Source: Betaproteobacteria bacterium | GTDB lineage: Bacteria; Pseudomonadota; Gammaproteobacteria; Burkholderiales; CAIKXV01 | Direction of reading: 5' to 3' | NCBI GenBank assembly: GCA_021298815.1 | Contig: JAJTHE010000003.1 | Location: forward strand, 1 to 64,000 | Length of the DNA stretch: 64,000 nucleotides | Part shown: in pieces, positions 51,834 through 60,736 of the stretch | Numbering within the stretch: position 1 is the first letter of the stretch | Layout of the letters: each line of letters opens with the position of its first letter | Program-made: the position numbers and the translations under genes | The notes under the pieces: generated by a model | Told to the model about the DNA's origin: nothing | The model's database searches: none | Seen by the model: the letters and a program-made list of their open reading frames with translations, nothing else

Positions 51834-52025
51834 TGACGGATGTACCTCCGCGCGGAGCCTAGCGCAGCACGGGTGGCGATCGACCGGAGCATGCCATGAG
51901 CAATCTGGCTCCTCAGGACCACGGCGTGCAGCAGCCGCAAGGTTCGTGATAATCGGCGCTGGTGCGCTGATTACTCACCCCCCCTGTCTTGTTGCATTTT
52001 CAGGCGCCATGCCAGTGCCGTCTTG

Positions 52026-52065
52026 CCCGTGAAGCGGACCTGATGTCCGACTCAGGCAAAACGGG
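52026..52065. terminator. Nested hairpin downstream of the convergent ADH-like and FAA genes
   Basis: CGGAC-CTGAT-GTCCG (52035-52049) is a perfect 5-bp stem, flanked by CCCGT and ACGGG that can pair outside it. It lies 3 bases beyond the stop of the minus-strand FAA hydrolase gene, in the 234-base gap between convergent genes. No T tract is seen. Confidence 0.3.
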
Positions 52066-52067
52066 CG

Positions 52068-52973
52068 TTACGCAACCCGATTGACCAGCACGCCGATCGA
52101 CTCGATCGCGGTCTCGACCACATCGCCCGGCCGCAGGTAACGCCCGTCTGCGATGCCGGATCCGGCCGGTGTTCCGGTCAGCACGACATCGCCCGGCTCC
52201 AGCGTCATGCCCCGGGACGCCGCCTCGATCAGCGCCGGCACCTTGAACACCATCGACTCGGTGGAATCGTCCTGGCGCACCTCGCCATTGACCCGGCAGG
52301 TGATCTGCAGCGGATAGGGCACGGCAATCTCGTCGGACAACACGATCCACGGCCCCATCGGGCAGGCACCGTCGAGCGCCTTGCCCTGTACCCAGTTCTG
52401 GCCATAACGAGCGGTGAGGGACCGGCAGGCTTCGTTGGTCTGGAAATCCCGGAAACTGATGTCGTTGGCGATGGTGTAGCCGGCGACATGGTCGTAGGCC
52501 GCCGCACGAGCGATGTCGCGGCCACGCCGACCGATGACCACGGCGAGTTCCGCCTCGTAGTCGACCTTGGCGGACGTGCTGTGGCCGACGATGCTGCCGC
52601 CCTGCCCAACCAGCCCGCTTGTATGCTTCCAGAAGAAGAACGGCATCTCCGGCGGGGTGAGATTGCCGCCACCTTCCTTGCCATGGGCGGCGTAGTTGAC
52701 CACATGGGCGAGCAACTTCGCGCCCGACTCCGCCGGGGCAAGCAGCCGGGCCTGCGCGAGTGGCACCGCGCCATCCAGGCCGCGGGTACCCAGCCACGCG
52801 GCGATCGACCGTCCCTCCTCGCCGCCGACAAGGAAGCGGCGCAGATCGGTGAACAGCGGTGCTGCCCATTCGAGGCCCTGCTCCTGCGCCGTGCGTGCCA
52901 GGTCCACGAGGTGTCCGTCGACGACAAGCCCCACACGCGGGCCGGATTCAGTGGAGAAACGGGCGATTCTCAT
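52068..52973 (-). CDS. Fumarylacetoacetate hydrolase family protein
   Basis: A 301-residue FAA-family hydrolase with an intact metal site: KVDYEAELAVVIGRRGRD (two Glu) and YTIANDISFRDFQ (Asp), plus FFWKHTSGLVG and the C-terminal DVVLTGTPAGSG. It may hydrolyse or decarboxylate an acylpyruvate or 2-oxoacid. ATG 52973 gives the usual MRIARFSTESG start. It lies one base after the TarD-like dehydratase stop, so it probably handles the 2-oxoacid that enzyme makes. Confidence 0.88.
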   Translation of the reverse strand: MRIARFSTESGPRVGLVVDGHLVDLARTAQEQGLEWAAPLFTDLRRFLVGGEEGRSIAAWLGTRGLDGAVPLAQARLLAPAESGAKLLAHVVNYAAHGKEGGGNLTPPEMPFFFWKHTSGLVGQGGSIVGHSTSAKVDYEAELAVVIGRRGRDIARAAAYDHVAGYTIANDISFRDFQTNEACRSLTARYGQNWVQGKALDGACPMGPWIVLSDEIAVPYPLQITCRVNGEVRQDDSTESMVFKVPALIEAASRGMTLEPGDVVLTGTPAGSGIADGRYLRPGDVVETAIESIGVLVNRVA

Positions 52974-52974
52974 G

Positions 52975-54147
52975 TCAGTGGACTCCCGCCAGATCACGCA
53001 TCACGGACCACAGGGCCGGCTGCCGCTCGAAACCGATGCCGGGCGACTCGGGCAAGGTGGCATGCCCGTCGGCCACGGTCACCTCCTCACCAAACCCGCT
53101 GAAGATGCCGAACACGCCAGTGTAGGCCTCGCAGGCGGCCAGGCCCAGCCCGGCCACCACATGCAGGCTCATCAGGTTGCCGCCGTGCGGATACATCGAT
53201 TCGGGGCCGAACCCATGTCGCCTTGCCGTGGCGAGGCAGGCGACGTATTCGCCAATGCCATAGGCGAGCGGCGGATCGACCTGGATCACGTCAAGACCGG
53301 GACGAAACCCGCTATACAGCAGAAAGTTCTCCAGCTCGCGGTTTCCGCTGAAGTTCTCGCCATTGCCCAGTGCATGGGGATAGACCTCGGACAGTTCGCG
53401 ATACAGCGCGTAGTCCATCGGATCGCACGGCTCCTCCAGCCAGCGCAGGCCCAGAGGTGCCAGCGCCTCTGCATAGGCGAACGCCCGCTCGCGGTCAAAG
53501 CCGCAATTGGCGTCGACCGCCAGGGCCTGGCCGCCGCCCACCAGTTCGAGCAGGGTCTGGATCCGCTCGATGTCCTGCGCCAGCGGCAATCCTCCGATCT
53601 TGGTCTTCACCATCCGGTATCCGGCAGCGAGATAGCCCTTCATCTCCCGGGCGAGGTCCGCGGGCGTCTGGCCCGGTGCGTACCAGCCCCCGCCGACATA
53701 GACCGGTACCACGTCGCGCGCCTGGCCGCCGTTGAAGCGGTCGGCCAGCACGCGGTAGAGCGGACGACCTTCCACCTTCGCCACCAGATCCCAGATCGCC
53801 AGTTCGAGCGTGCCCACCGGAATGCAGCGTTCGGCATGTCCGCCCGAGCGCTCGCGCTGAAGCATCACCTCCACCGCCCGTGCCGGGTCGAAATTGGTGC
53901 CTGCGTCGTCCAGCAGCGCGGCGGGATCTGCGGCCAGCAGCTTCGGCGCAAACCGGTCGCGAATCATCGCGCTGCAGTTGTAGCGTCCGAAGGAGTTGAA
54001 CGCAAAGCCGCACAGCGGGGCGCCGTCGCGAACCACATCGGTGACCACGGCGACCACCGATGTATCCATGCTGCGGAAATCGAAGCGCGAGTTGCGCTGC
54101 GTCGAGTTGATCGCGACGGCGCACTCGCGGATGGCCACGATCCTCAT
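52975..54147 (-). CDS. Enolase-superfamily acid-sugar dehydratase, D(-)-tartrate dehydratase-like
   Basis: A 390-residue mandelate-racemase-type enzyme close in layout to D(-)-tartrate dehydratase (TarD). The N-terminal cap FDFRSMDTSVVAVVTDVVRD and GFNSFGRY-like segment (CGFAFNSFGRY) match TarD. The barrel has the catalytic Lys pair VKTKIGG (about 192), metal ligands in VDANCGF, WLEEP and GNGENFSG, and the general acid His in YPHGGNLMSLHV. It should dehydrate a hydroxy-acid such as tartrate to a 2-oxoacid. It follows a Bug gene and precedes an FAA hydrolase gene. Confidence 0.83.
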   Translation of the reverse strand: MRIVAIRECAVAINSTQRNSRFDFRSMDTSVVAVVTDVVRDGAPLCGFAFNSFGRYNCSAMIRDRFAPKLLAADPAALLDDAGTNFDPARAVEVMLQRERSGGHAERCIPVGTLELAIWDLVAKVEGRPLYRVLADRFNGGQARDVVPVYVGGGWYAPGQTPADLAREMKGYLAAGYRMVKTKIGGLPLAQDIERIQTLLELVGGGQALAVDANCGFDRERAFAYAEALAPLGLRWLEEPCDPMDYALYRELSEVYPHALGNGENFSGNRELENFLLYSGFRPGLDVIQVDPPLAYGIGEYVACLATARRHGFGPESMYPHGGNLMSLHVVAGLGLAACEAYTGVFGIFSGFGEEVTVADGHATLPESPGIGFERQPALWSVMRDLAGVH

Positions 54148-54172
54148 GCGTGCGTGCTCCGGTGAAAGCCGC

Positions 54173-55159
54173 TCATTCGACCCGAGCCCCGGACGCCTTC
54201 ACCGCCCGCCCCCAGCGCTCGATCTCCGCGCGCTGCAGCACGGCGGATCGATCCGGGTCGGCAGCAACCAGCAGGTAGGCAAGCTCACCGAGCCGGCCCG
54301 ACACGTCCGCAGCCGCGAGCGCCTTGCCCAGCGACCCATGCAAGGTTGCGATGACGGTCCTGGGGGTAGCGGCCGGCACCATCACATGCCAGCTGCTGCT
54401 GGAGTCCATGCCAGCCAGCCCCGCCTCGGCAAAGGTCGGCACGCCTGCCATGCCCGGCCAGCGGCGATCACCGGTCATCGCGATCGTGCGCAGCTTGCCG
54501 CTGGCGGTGTGCCCGATCACCGTGCCTGGCTGGGCGAACATCATCGGCACCTGGCCTGAGAGCACATCGATGATCGCGGGCCCCGCCCCCTTGTAGGGCA
54601 CATGCAGGATGTCGACACCGGCCGCCACCTTGAACATTTCCCCGGCCAGGTGAATGGCCGTGCCGCTGCCTGCCGACGCGTAGGCGAGCGCGCCGGGTTT
54701 TGCCCTGGCCAGCGCGACCAGGTCCTTGACGGTTCTGGCCGGAACGGAGGGATGCACCACCAGTACTGCAGGCCCGGTGGCCACGAACATCACTGCGGAG
54801 AAATCCTTCACCGTGTCGAACGGCAGCTTCGCGTACAGCGTGGGGTTGACGACGAAGGCGGTGTCGAACAGGCCGACGGTGTAGCCATCGGGCGTCGCCT
54901 TCGCCACCACCTCCACGCCGATGTTCCCGCCCGCGCCGCCCCGGTTCTCGATCAGGATCGTTTGACCGAGATGCTCCGCCCAGCGCGGCACGATGACGCG
55001 CGCCAGATTGTCGGTGCTGCCCCCTGGCGGGAACGGCACGACCAGCCGGACCGGGCGGTTCGGATAGGCGTCCTGAGCGTATGCCGCCTGGGGAGTGCCG
55101 GACAGCCCCACGGTGGCGATCGACAACGCAGCAGCGATCTTCGCGACACAACCGTTCAT
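54173..55159 (-). CDS. Bug/TctC-family periplasmic substrate-binding protein
   Basis: A 328-residue Bug receptor. ATG 55159 (GGGAG 5 bases upstream) gives a signal peptide ending QAAYAQ, then AYPNRPVRLVVPFPPGGSTD, ENRGGAGGNIGVEVVAKA and PDGYTVGLFD. The ORF track uses a GTG two codons earlier. Placed 25 bases upstream of the TarD-like dehydratase, so a hydroxydicarboxylate such as tartrate is a reasonable ligand. Confidence 0.93.
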   Translation of the reverse strand: MNGCVAKIAAALSIATVGLSGTPQAAYAQDAYPNRPVRLVVPFPPGGSTDNLARVIVPRWAEHLGQTILIENRGGAGGNIGVEVVAKATPDGYTVGLFDTAFVVNPTLYAKLPFDTVKDFSAVMFVATGPAVLVVHPSVPARTVKDLVALARAKPGALAYASAGSGTAIHLAGEMFKVAAGVDILHVPYKGAGPAIIDVLSGQVPMMFAQPGTVIGHTASGKLRTIAMTGDRRWPGMAGVPTFAEAGLAGMDSSSSWHVMVPAATPRTVIATLHGSLGKALAAADVSGRLGELAYLLVAADPDRSAVLQRAEIERWGRAVKASGARVE

Positions 55160-55230
55160 GTCCACTCCCGTTGGCTGGAATCTACGCTTGCATCATACGT
55201 ATCAATACGGGTCATTCACCAGCCACCCGG

Positions 55231-56211
55231 TCACTGGTCGACTTTGGCGCCCGAAGCCCGGATGACCTTGCCCCATTTGGCGATTTCGCTTTTCAGAAAC
55301 GCGGCGACGACATCGGGGTCGGCCGGACCAGGTTCGATCCCGAGCGCGGCGTAGCGCTCCTTGACATCGGGCAGGGCGAGAATCTCGGTGATCTCGCGGG
55401 ACAGCTTGTTCACGATCGGCCGCGGTGTCTTGACTGGCGCGAAGAAACCGAACCAGCCCACCACTTCATAGCCGGGCAGACCGCCCTCGGCGACCGTCTG
55501 GATCTCCGGCGCTGCGGCGGAGCGTTTGCTGCCAGTCTGAGCCAGCGCCTTCAGCTTGCCCGATCTTGCGAACGGCAGCGCGGAGGCCATGCTGTCGAAC
55601 ATCAAGGTCACCTGCCCGGACATCACGTCGGTGAGCGCGGGAATGCTGCCCTTGTACGGAACGTGGTTCATCTGTACGCCAGCCATTGTCTTGAACAACT
55701 CGGCCGCGAGATGGCTGGGCGTGCCCACGCCACCGCTGGCGTAATTGACGCTGCCAGGCTTGGCTTTCGCGATTTCGATCAGGCTCTTCAGCGTATTGCC
55801 CGGAAAGTTCGGGCTGACGACGAGCAGGTTGGGCGTGACGGCGGCCAGGTTGATGGGCTGGAAATCGCGCACCGGGTCGTAGGGGAGCTTCTGGTAGAGG
55901 CTGACGTTGACCGCCATGTTGGCGGTCGAGCCCATCAGCAACGTGTAGCCGTCGGGTGCGGAACGGGTCGCGATCTCCGCGCCGATCGTGCCGCCGGCGC
56001 CGGCGCGGTTATCCACGATCACGTTCTGTCCCAGACGCTCGCTCATCTTGATCCCGATGAGGCGCGCGACGATGTCGGTCGGACCCGCTGCGGGAAACGG
56101 CACGATGATCCGCAGGGGTCTGTTCGGATACGCGGAGGCCGACGCGGGCTGCGCCAAGGCAACTGCGGGAACGCACAGCACGAGCGCGACGAAGCAGCGT
56201 TGTCGGAACAT
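55231..56211 (-). CDS. Bug/TctC-family periplasmic substrate-binding protein
   Basis: A 326-residue Bug receptor: ATG 56211 gives MFRQRCFVALVLCVPAVALA as signal peptide, then AYPNRPLRIIVPFPAAGPTD, DNRAGAGGTIGAEIATRS and PDGYTLLMGS. The 20 extra codons in the track do not fit. A gap of 71 bases, with an ATACGTAT palindrome, separates it from the next Bug gene, so each may have its own promoter or they may form one unit with the TarD-like genes. Confidence 0.93.
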   Translation of the reverse strand: MFRQRCFVALVLCVPAVALAQPASASAYPNRPLRIIVPFPAAGPTDIVARLIGIKMSERLGQNVIVDNRAGAGGTIGAEIATRSAPDGYTLLMGSTANMAVNVSLYQKLPYDPVRDFQPINLAAVTPNLLVVSPNFPGNTLKSLIEIAKAKPGSVNYASGGVGTPSHLAAELFKTMAGVQMNHVPYKGSIPALTDVMSGQVTLMFDSMASALPFARSGKLKALAQTGSKRSAAAPEIQTVAEGGLPGYEVVGWFGFFAPVKTPRPIVNKLSREITEILALPDVKERYAALGIEPGPADPDVVAAFLKSEIAKWGKVIRASGAKVDQ

Positions 56212-56310
56212 GGTTGAGCCTTTCTGGCATGGAGGTGGCCGAACGAACCTGTACCGTTCCACCGGCCACACACACTGGCGCGGCGGAATGCCCCGAGGTT
56301 ACTATGAGCG

Positions 56311-57102
56311 ATGCAGCTTCAGTCACCTCCGCCACCGCCACCTGCACCGTCTCTTTCCCTGAAGGGGCGCACCGCGCTCGTGACCGGAGCAGGAAAAGGG
56401 CTGGGCCGTGCAAGCGCGCTGGCGCTTGCAGCGGCGGGTGCCCGTGTCGCGGTGCTTGCGAGAACTGCGTCCGACGTCGCGCGCGTCGCCGCCGAGATCG
56501 AGGCCCTCGGTGGCCGCGCGTTGCCGCTTGCGGCCGACGCTACCCGGTCTGCAGAGGTGGAGGCCGCAGTAGAACAGGTCTTGGCCGCGTTCGGGACGAT
56601 AGATGTGCTGGTGCATTCTGTCGGGCGCAGTCTGCGCAAGCCCGTCCTGAGCTTGACGGATGCCGACTGGACAGGGCTCATCGCCGCCAACCTGGACTCG
56701 ACCTTCTTCTTCTGCCGCGCGGTCGGCCGGCAGATGGTCACCCAGGGACACGGCTCGATCATCAACATCGCGTCGGCTGCCGGTTTACGCGGCCGCCCGA
56801 GCAACGCGGCCTATTCGGCGGCCAAGGCGGGCGTGATCAACCTGTCGCGTGCGATGGCGATGGAATGGGCATCGTCCAGGGTACGCGTCAACGTACTCGC
56901 ACCGGGGCGCTTTCTCACGCCACTCACCGAGCCGGAGATGAGCGACCCGTTGAAGTACGAGGCCTTCATCAGGCAGGTCCCCCTCGGCCGGATCGGCCGG
57001 CCGGAGGAACTGCATCACATCATCGTATGGCTCGCCTCGGACGCGTCCGCATTTGCGACCGGAAGCGTGATCGTCATCGACGGCGGTCAGACCCTGCTCT
57101 AG
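56311..57102 (+). CDS. SDR-family oxidoreductase
   Basis: A 263-residue classical short-chain dehydrogenase with all catalytic residues: cofactor loop TGAGKGLGRASALAL, VHSVGRSL, Ser in NIASAAGLRG and the Y-x-x-x-K in YSAAKAG, then NVLAPGRFLTPL and the C-terminal GSVIVIDGGQT. A poly-proline N-terminus (QSPPPPPPAP) precedes the domain; a later start is possible. It converges on a RidA gene with a 4-base overlap of stop codons (CTAG). Confidence 0.88.
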   Translation: MQLQSPPPPPPAPSLSLKGRTALVTGAGKGLGRASALALAAAGARVAVLARTASDVARVAAEIEALGGRALPLAADATRSAEVEAAVEQVLAAFGTIDVLVHSVGRSLRKPVLSLTDADWTGLIAANLDSTFFFCRAVGRQMVTQGHGSIINIASAAGLRGRPSNAAYSAAKAGVINLSRAMAMEWASSRVRVNVLAPGRFLTPLTEPEMSDPLKYEAFIRQVPLGRIGRPEELHHIIVWLASDASAFATGSVIVIDGGQTLL

Positions 57103-57587
57103 CGGTCTGCAGCCGGCGGCACGATTTCGAATACGCAGATGGTTTCGACCGGCGCCGTGTAGATGAGGTCCGGCACGCTCAGACTGGCTCGTGCGCCAGC
57201 GCCGGCCACCGGGCCGAACACTTCCAGAAAAAGGTCCGACGCGCCGTTTGCCACGAAGGGCGCCTGTTCGAAGCCCGGCGCACCGTTGACGAACACCTGC
57301 AGTTGCACTACCCGCGAGATGCGGTCCAGATCGCCCAGCACCGCCTGCGCCTGGGCAAGATGGTTGATCGCGCACAGACGCGCCGATTGATATGCCTGCT
57401 CGACACTGACCTTGTCGCCGACTTTCCCGAGATAGGGAAACTCGCCGTTTACATGTCCCAGCGTGCCCTGACAGAAAAGAAGGTTCCCGCTGGCGACACC
57501 GGAAACAAGGCCCGGGTTCGCTTTGACCACCGGCGCATTGGGCAGTTGAATACCCAGCTCCCGCAATCGTTCCATGATCTTCGACAT
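57099..57587 (-). CDS. RidA family protein (YjgF/YER057c)
   Basis: A 162-residue RidA-family protein of the longer, low-similarity subgroup (L-PSP). MSKIMERLRELGIQLP, NLLFCQGTLGH and RASLSVPDLIYTAPVETICV are visible; the Arg in the GARASLSV segment probably corresponds to the RidA catalytic Arg. The track ORF starts 12 codons earlier; ATG 57587 matches the family. Likely an enamine/imine deaminase or related hydrolase. It is divergent from a second RidA gene. Confidence 0.82.
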   Translation of the reverse strand: MSKIMERLRELGIQLPNAPVVKANPGLVSGVASGNLLFCQGTLGHVNGEFPYLGKVGDKVSVEQAYQSARLCAINHLAQAQAVLGDLDRISRVVQLQVFVNGAPGFEQAPFVANGASDLFLEVFGPVAGAGARASLSVPDLIYTAPVETICVFEIVPPAADR

Positions 57588-57707
57588 GTGCAGTTCCTCG
57601 GGTTCAGATGTGTACGGCTGCATTCAGCAGCTTTGCGCGGCGTTCGTCTTGCCCGCGCTCCTGCGGACGATTACCCTAGATGACAGTGCTCACCCTAAGG
57701 GATCGCC

Positions 57708-58094
57708 ATGGCAAAGACGGTTATCTACAGCCCGAAAGTCCCGCGCGCAACCTCCCCGCATTCGCACGCCGTCAAGACGGGCGATCTGGTCTTCGTGAGC
57801 GGCTGCCCGGCCTACTACGATGACCTGAAGATCGCCAAGGGCGATTTTGCAGCACAGATGCGGCAGTGCATGACCAACATCAAGCATATTCTGGAAGAAG
57901 CGGGAACGAAACTCGACAATGTCGTCAAGGTCAATGTGTTCTTGGACAGGCGCGCCGACTTCGAGGAGATGAACGCCATCTACCGGGAGTTCTTCGGCAA
58001 TGACCCGAACACCTGGCCGGCACGCACGACGATCGAGGCGCGGCTGCCGCGCAAGGACTTCCTGCTGGAGATCGAGTGCGTGGCGGAGCTCTGA
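57708..58094 (+). CDS. RidA family deaminase
   Basis: A 128-residue RidA of standard length. KTGDLVFVSGCPAYYDDLK, MRQCMTNIKHILEEAGTKLD and the catalytic Arg segment WPARTTIEARLP are all present, so 2-aminoacrylate-type imine deamination or a similar activity is plausible. Single, possibly autonomous gene, divergent from the other RidA gene across a 120-base control region. Confidence 0.9.
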   Translation: MAKTVIYSPKVPRATSPHSHAVKTGDLVFVSGCPAYYDDLKIAKGDFAAQMRQCMTNIKHILEEAGTKLDNVVKVNVFLDRRADFEEMNAIYREFFGNDPNTWPARTTIEARLPRKDFLLEIECVAEL

Positions 58095-58263
58095 GCGGCG
58101 GCGCCTGCTGCGGCGACTCGACCTGGATTGCCTCGTCCTTGATGCGTTTGGCGAGCTTGGGGTCTCTCATGCGATCATCGCCCTGACCGCCTCAGGAGTG
58201 CCGCTGGCCTCTTCCTGCATCGTGTTGCAGGGTCCGAACGCGTGTCGAGCACGCGTGCTGCCT

Positions 58264-58950
58264 TTATGCCCGCTTGGGCAGCTTGACGTTCCGCGAACAC
58301 ACCCACAGCAGTTCGGCGTCCCGCGCGGTGCCCGACACGAACGCATGGCCCATCGAACTGTCGAAGTAGCAGCTATCGCCCTCCCCGAGCCGCAGCGGTT
58401 CATAGAACTCGCAATGCAGCCAGACCTCACCTTTGAGTATGTAGACGAACTCCTCGCCATCGTGGCGCGGCAGGTGGGGGAACTCCTTGATGGCATGTGC
58501 CTTGATGCGTGCGGTCAGTGGCACGAACTGCTTGTCCGAGACATCCGCGCAGAGCATTTCGTAGTCGTATCGCGGGGTGCGGTGCGCGACGCCCTGCCCT
58601 TTTCGCGTGACGCCACGGCGTCCCGTGGACACCAGGCGGGCGACGGGCGTGAACAGCTCCGAGACGTCCACCTCGAGCCCGTTGGCGAGCGCGACGATCT
58701 TCTCGTAGGTCGGTGACAGCAGGCCGTTCTCGATCTTCGAGAGCGCCGACGGCGACATCCCGGTCCGCTTGCTCAGGTCGCGCAGGGTCAACTCGCGGTG
58801 GACGCGCAGCGCGCGAACCTTCGTGGCCAGCACGCCGGCGCCGGATTCCGTTGCTGGAAGCGCCGCAGGCAGCGGCTTGACCGGTGCCAGCGCTTGGCTG
58901 GCCGTCCTGCGCCCAGGCCCGTCGGGGACCATCTTCCGTACCGTCTTCAT
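58264..58950 (-). CDS. XRE-family regulator with C-terminal cupin
   Basis: A 228-residue regulator: an N-terminal tail, a helix-turn-helix (LTLRDLSKRTGMSPSALSKIE, about residues 55-75) and a C-terminal cupin_2 domain (PRHDGEEFVYILKGEVWLHC, about 165-185). This class binds a small-molecule effector in the cupin. ATG 58950 is chosen over the long track ORF. Last gene of the minus-strand OCD-Bug-LeuCD-Ldh series, so it probably regulates it. Confidence 0.85.
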   Translation of the reverse strand: MKTVRKMVPDGPGRRTASQALAPVKPLPAALPATESGAGVLATKVRALRVHRELTLRDLSKRTGMSPSALSKIENGLLSPTYEKIVALANGLEVDVSELFTPVARLVSTGRRGVTRKGQGVAHRTPRYDYEMLCADVSDKQFVPLTARIKAHAIKEFPHLPRHDGEEFVYILKGEVWLHCEFYEPLRLGEGDSCYFDSSMGHAFVSGTARDAELLWVCSRNVKLPKRA

Positions 58951-59020
58951 GCGCTTGGCTGCCACGCGGGCCCGATCTGTTCGAAGCCCGGATTGTAGAG
59001 GGTCCGGGGCATCGTCGCCT

Positions 59021-60064
59021 TCAAGGCCGGGCCGCTGGGTCCAGCAGCGCGTCAAGCCGGGCGCGCACGCCCGCCGCGATGGGTATCCCGACGCTGTGCG
59101 ACCGCCGACGGTTCTCGTAGCGTCGGTCTCCCGGCAGGCGTGCCTGTCCGCTGTCGTGCAACCCCTGGACGAGTTCCTCGACGCGGTCTGGAAAGCCTGC
59201 GCCCACAAGACGCGTGGGATCGATGAGGCAAAGCAGTTGCCCGCTGCGCGATGTCTGCGCACCGTGATGCTGGCGACGATCGACCTGGAAGGAAAACGCC
59301 GCCCCGGTCAAGGCCCCGGCCATGAGCTCGACCATCATGGAAATCGAGGATCCCTTGTGCTTGCCGAAGGGGAGCAGCGCACCCCCTTCCAGGATGGCCT
59401 TCGGATCCACCGTCGGCTGTGCCGCCTGGTCGATGCCGATGCCCGGCGGTACCGTCTCGCCGTGGTCCTGCGCGAGCTTGACCTCGCCATAGGACATCGC
59501 GCTGGAGGCCTGGTCGAACACCAGCGGATCCGTGTGGTGTCTAGGAACGGCCAGCGCCATCGGATTGGTGCCGTAAAAGGGGCGGTGGCCGCCATGCGGG
59601 GCCACCCGGCTGATCCCGTTGACGAAGGTCAGCGCCACCAGTCCCTGTCGGGCGAACGGCTCGACATCGAGCCACAGTGCACCGAGGTGGTGGGAGTCGT
59701 GCGTCGCGACGATGCACAGGCCCTGGGTGCAGACCTTGTCCAGCGCCCTTTCCTTCACTTTCGCGAGCGCCGGCTGTGCAAAGCCGTTGCGGGCGTCCAC
59801 GTGCAGCATCGACGGGGCGACGTCATCGATCTGCGGGATCGCCTTCGCGTCGACATAGCCGCTGTGCAACGTGGACACATAGCTCGGCATGCGGAACACG
59901 CCGTGGCTGAGCGCGCCATCGCGCTCTGCACTGGCGCAGTTGTGCGCGAGCTCATGCGCGACATCGGCAGGCGCGCCATGGACCTCCAGGATGCGGCCGA
60001 GCAGGTCGACCAGCGCGTCGAAGTGCAGGTAGGCGGTTTCGGGCGCGGCGGCCTCAGCGGTCAC
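59021..60064 (-). CDS. Malate/L-lactate dehydrogenase family (type 2, Ldh/YlbC) oxidoreductase
   Basis: A 347-residue NAD(P)-dependent 2-hydroxyacid or imine dehydrogenase of the Ldh_2 family, which includes sulfolactate, ureidoglycolate and delta-1-piperideine-2-carboxylate enzymes. It shows HNCASAERDGALSHGVFRMP, THDSHHLGALW (conserved His), APHGGHRPFYGTNPMALAVP and LPFGKHKGSSISMMVELMAG. The start is GTG 60064, 12 bases after the leuD stop. It could reduce or oxidise the hydroxyacid made by the adjoining dehydratase. Confidence 0.87.
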   Translation of the reverse strand: MTAEAAAPETAYLHFDALVDLLGRILEVHGAPADVAHELAHNCASAERDGALSHGVFRMPSYVSTLHSGYVDAKAIPQIDDVAPSMLHVDARNGFAQPALAKVKERALDKVCTQGLCIVATHDSHHLGALWLDVEPFARQGLVALTFVNGISRVAPHGGHRPFYGTNPMALAVPRHHTDPLVFDQASSAMSYGEVKLAQDHGETVPPGIGIDQAAQPTVDPKAILEGGALLPFGKHKGSSISMMVELMAGALTGAAFSFQVDRRQHHGAQTSRSGQLLCLIDPTRLVGAGFPDRVEELVQGLHDSGQARLPGDRRYENRRRSHSVGIPIAAGVRARLDALLDPAARP

Positions 60065-60076
60065 CCGTGGCCCCGG

Positions 60077-60736
60077 TCATCTCGGTTGGATCGGGAAGGG
60101 ACGCCGCGCGCGAAGCTGCGACTCGAAGCCCTCTGGCCTGCGCCAGGTGCAGCGCTCGGCGGCGCTCGCCTCGTGTCCCAGGATCGCGACCTCGTGCTCG
60201 AGCGTGCGCGTGATGTCGTCCTTCCCGCTGAGCAACTGGGCCTTGTCGCCCGGACCGATCGTAAAGGGCGCCCGCAGCCCTCCCGGTCCGCTGACCTGCT
60301 GAGAGGGGAGGTCCACATCGACCGTCGCGCCGGGTGCGTCCTCGAGCGCGGCGCACAGCGCCGCGGCGAACCGAGGCGTCACCTGTGCCAGGAGGAGGCC
60401 GTTCTTGATGCCGTTGACATAGAAGATACCGCCGAAGCTCGGGCCGACGACCGCGCGGATACCCCAGTCCTGCAACGCGTAGACGGCCTGTTCGCGGGCC
60501 GAGCCGCAGGCGAAGTTCTCCGCCGTGATCATGACCTTGGCGCCGTGATAGCGGGGCTGATCCAGGGGAAACGCCGCTTCAGCACCCGATCCGAAACGCA
60601 GGTCGTGGAACAGTACGGTGCTGTAGTCGAACCGCCGAGGCTTCATGATGTAACGGCCCGGAATGATCTGGTCGGTATCGACGTTCGGGCGGTGGAACGG
60701 GACCGCGATCCCGGTGATGCGTCCCACGGGCTCCAT
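60077..60736 (-). CDS. leuD: Isopropylmalate dehydratase-like small subunit (LeuD family)
   Basis: A 219-residue LeuD-type swivel domain: PNVDTDQIIPGRYIMKPR at the N-terminus, ENFACGSAREQAVYALQDWG (the ENFGCGSSREHA equivalent) and GIKNGLLLAQ. It starts at ATG 60736, which overlaps the LeuC stop by one base (TGATG). The long C-terminal tail ends in a basic stretch. Because it sits with a Bug receptor and not leuA/leuB, it may dehydrate a citramalate- or dimethylmalate-like acid instead of isopropylmalate. Confidence 0.86.
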   Translation of the reverse strand: MEPVGRITGIAVPFHRPNVDTDQIIPGRYIMKPRRFDYSTVLFHDLRFGSGAEAAFPLDQPRYHGAKVMITAENFACGSAREQAVYALQDWGIRAVVGPSFGGIFYVNGIKNGLLLAQVTPRFAAALCAALEDAPGATVDVDLPSQQVSGPGGLRAPFTIGPGDKAQLLSGKDDITRTLEHEVAILGHEASAAERCTWRRPEGFESQLRARRPFPIQPR

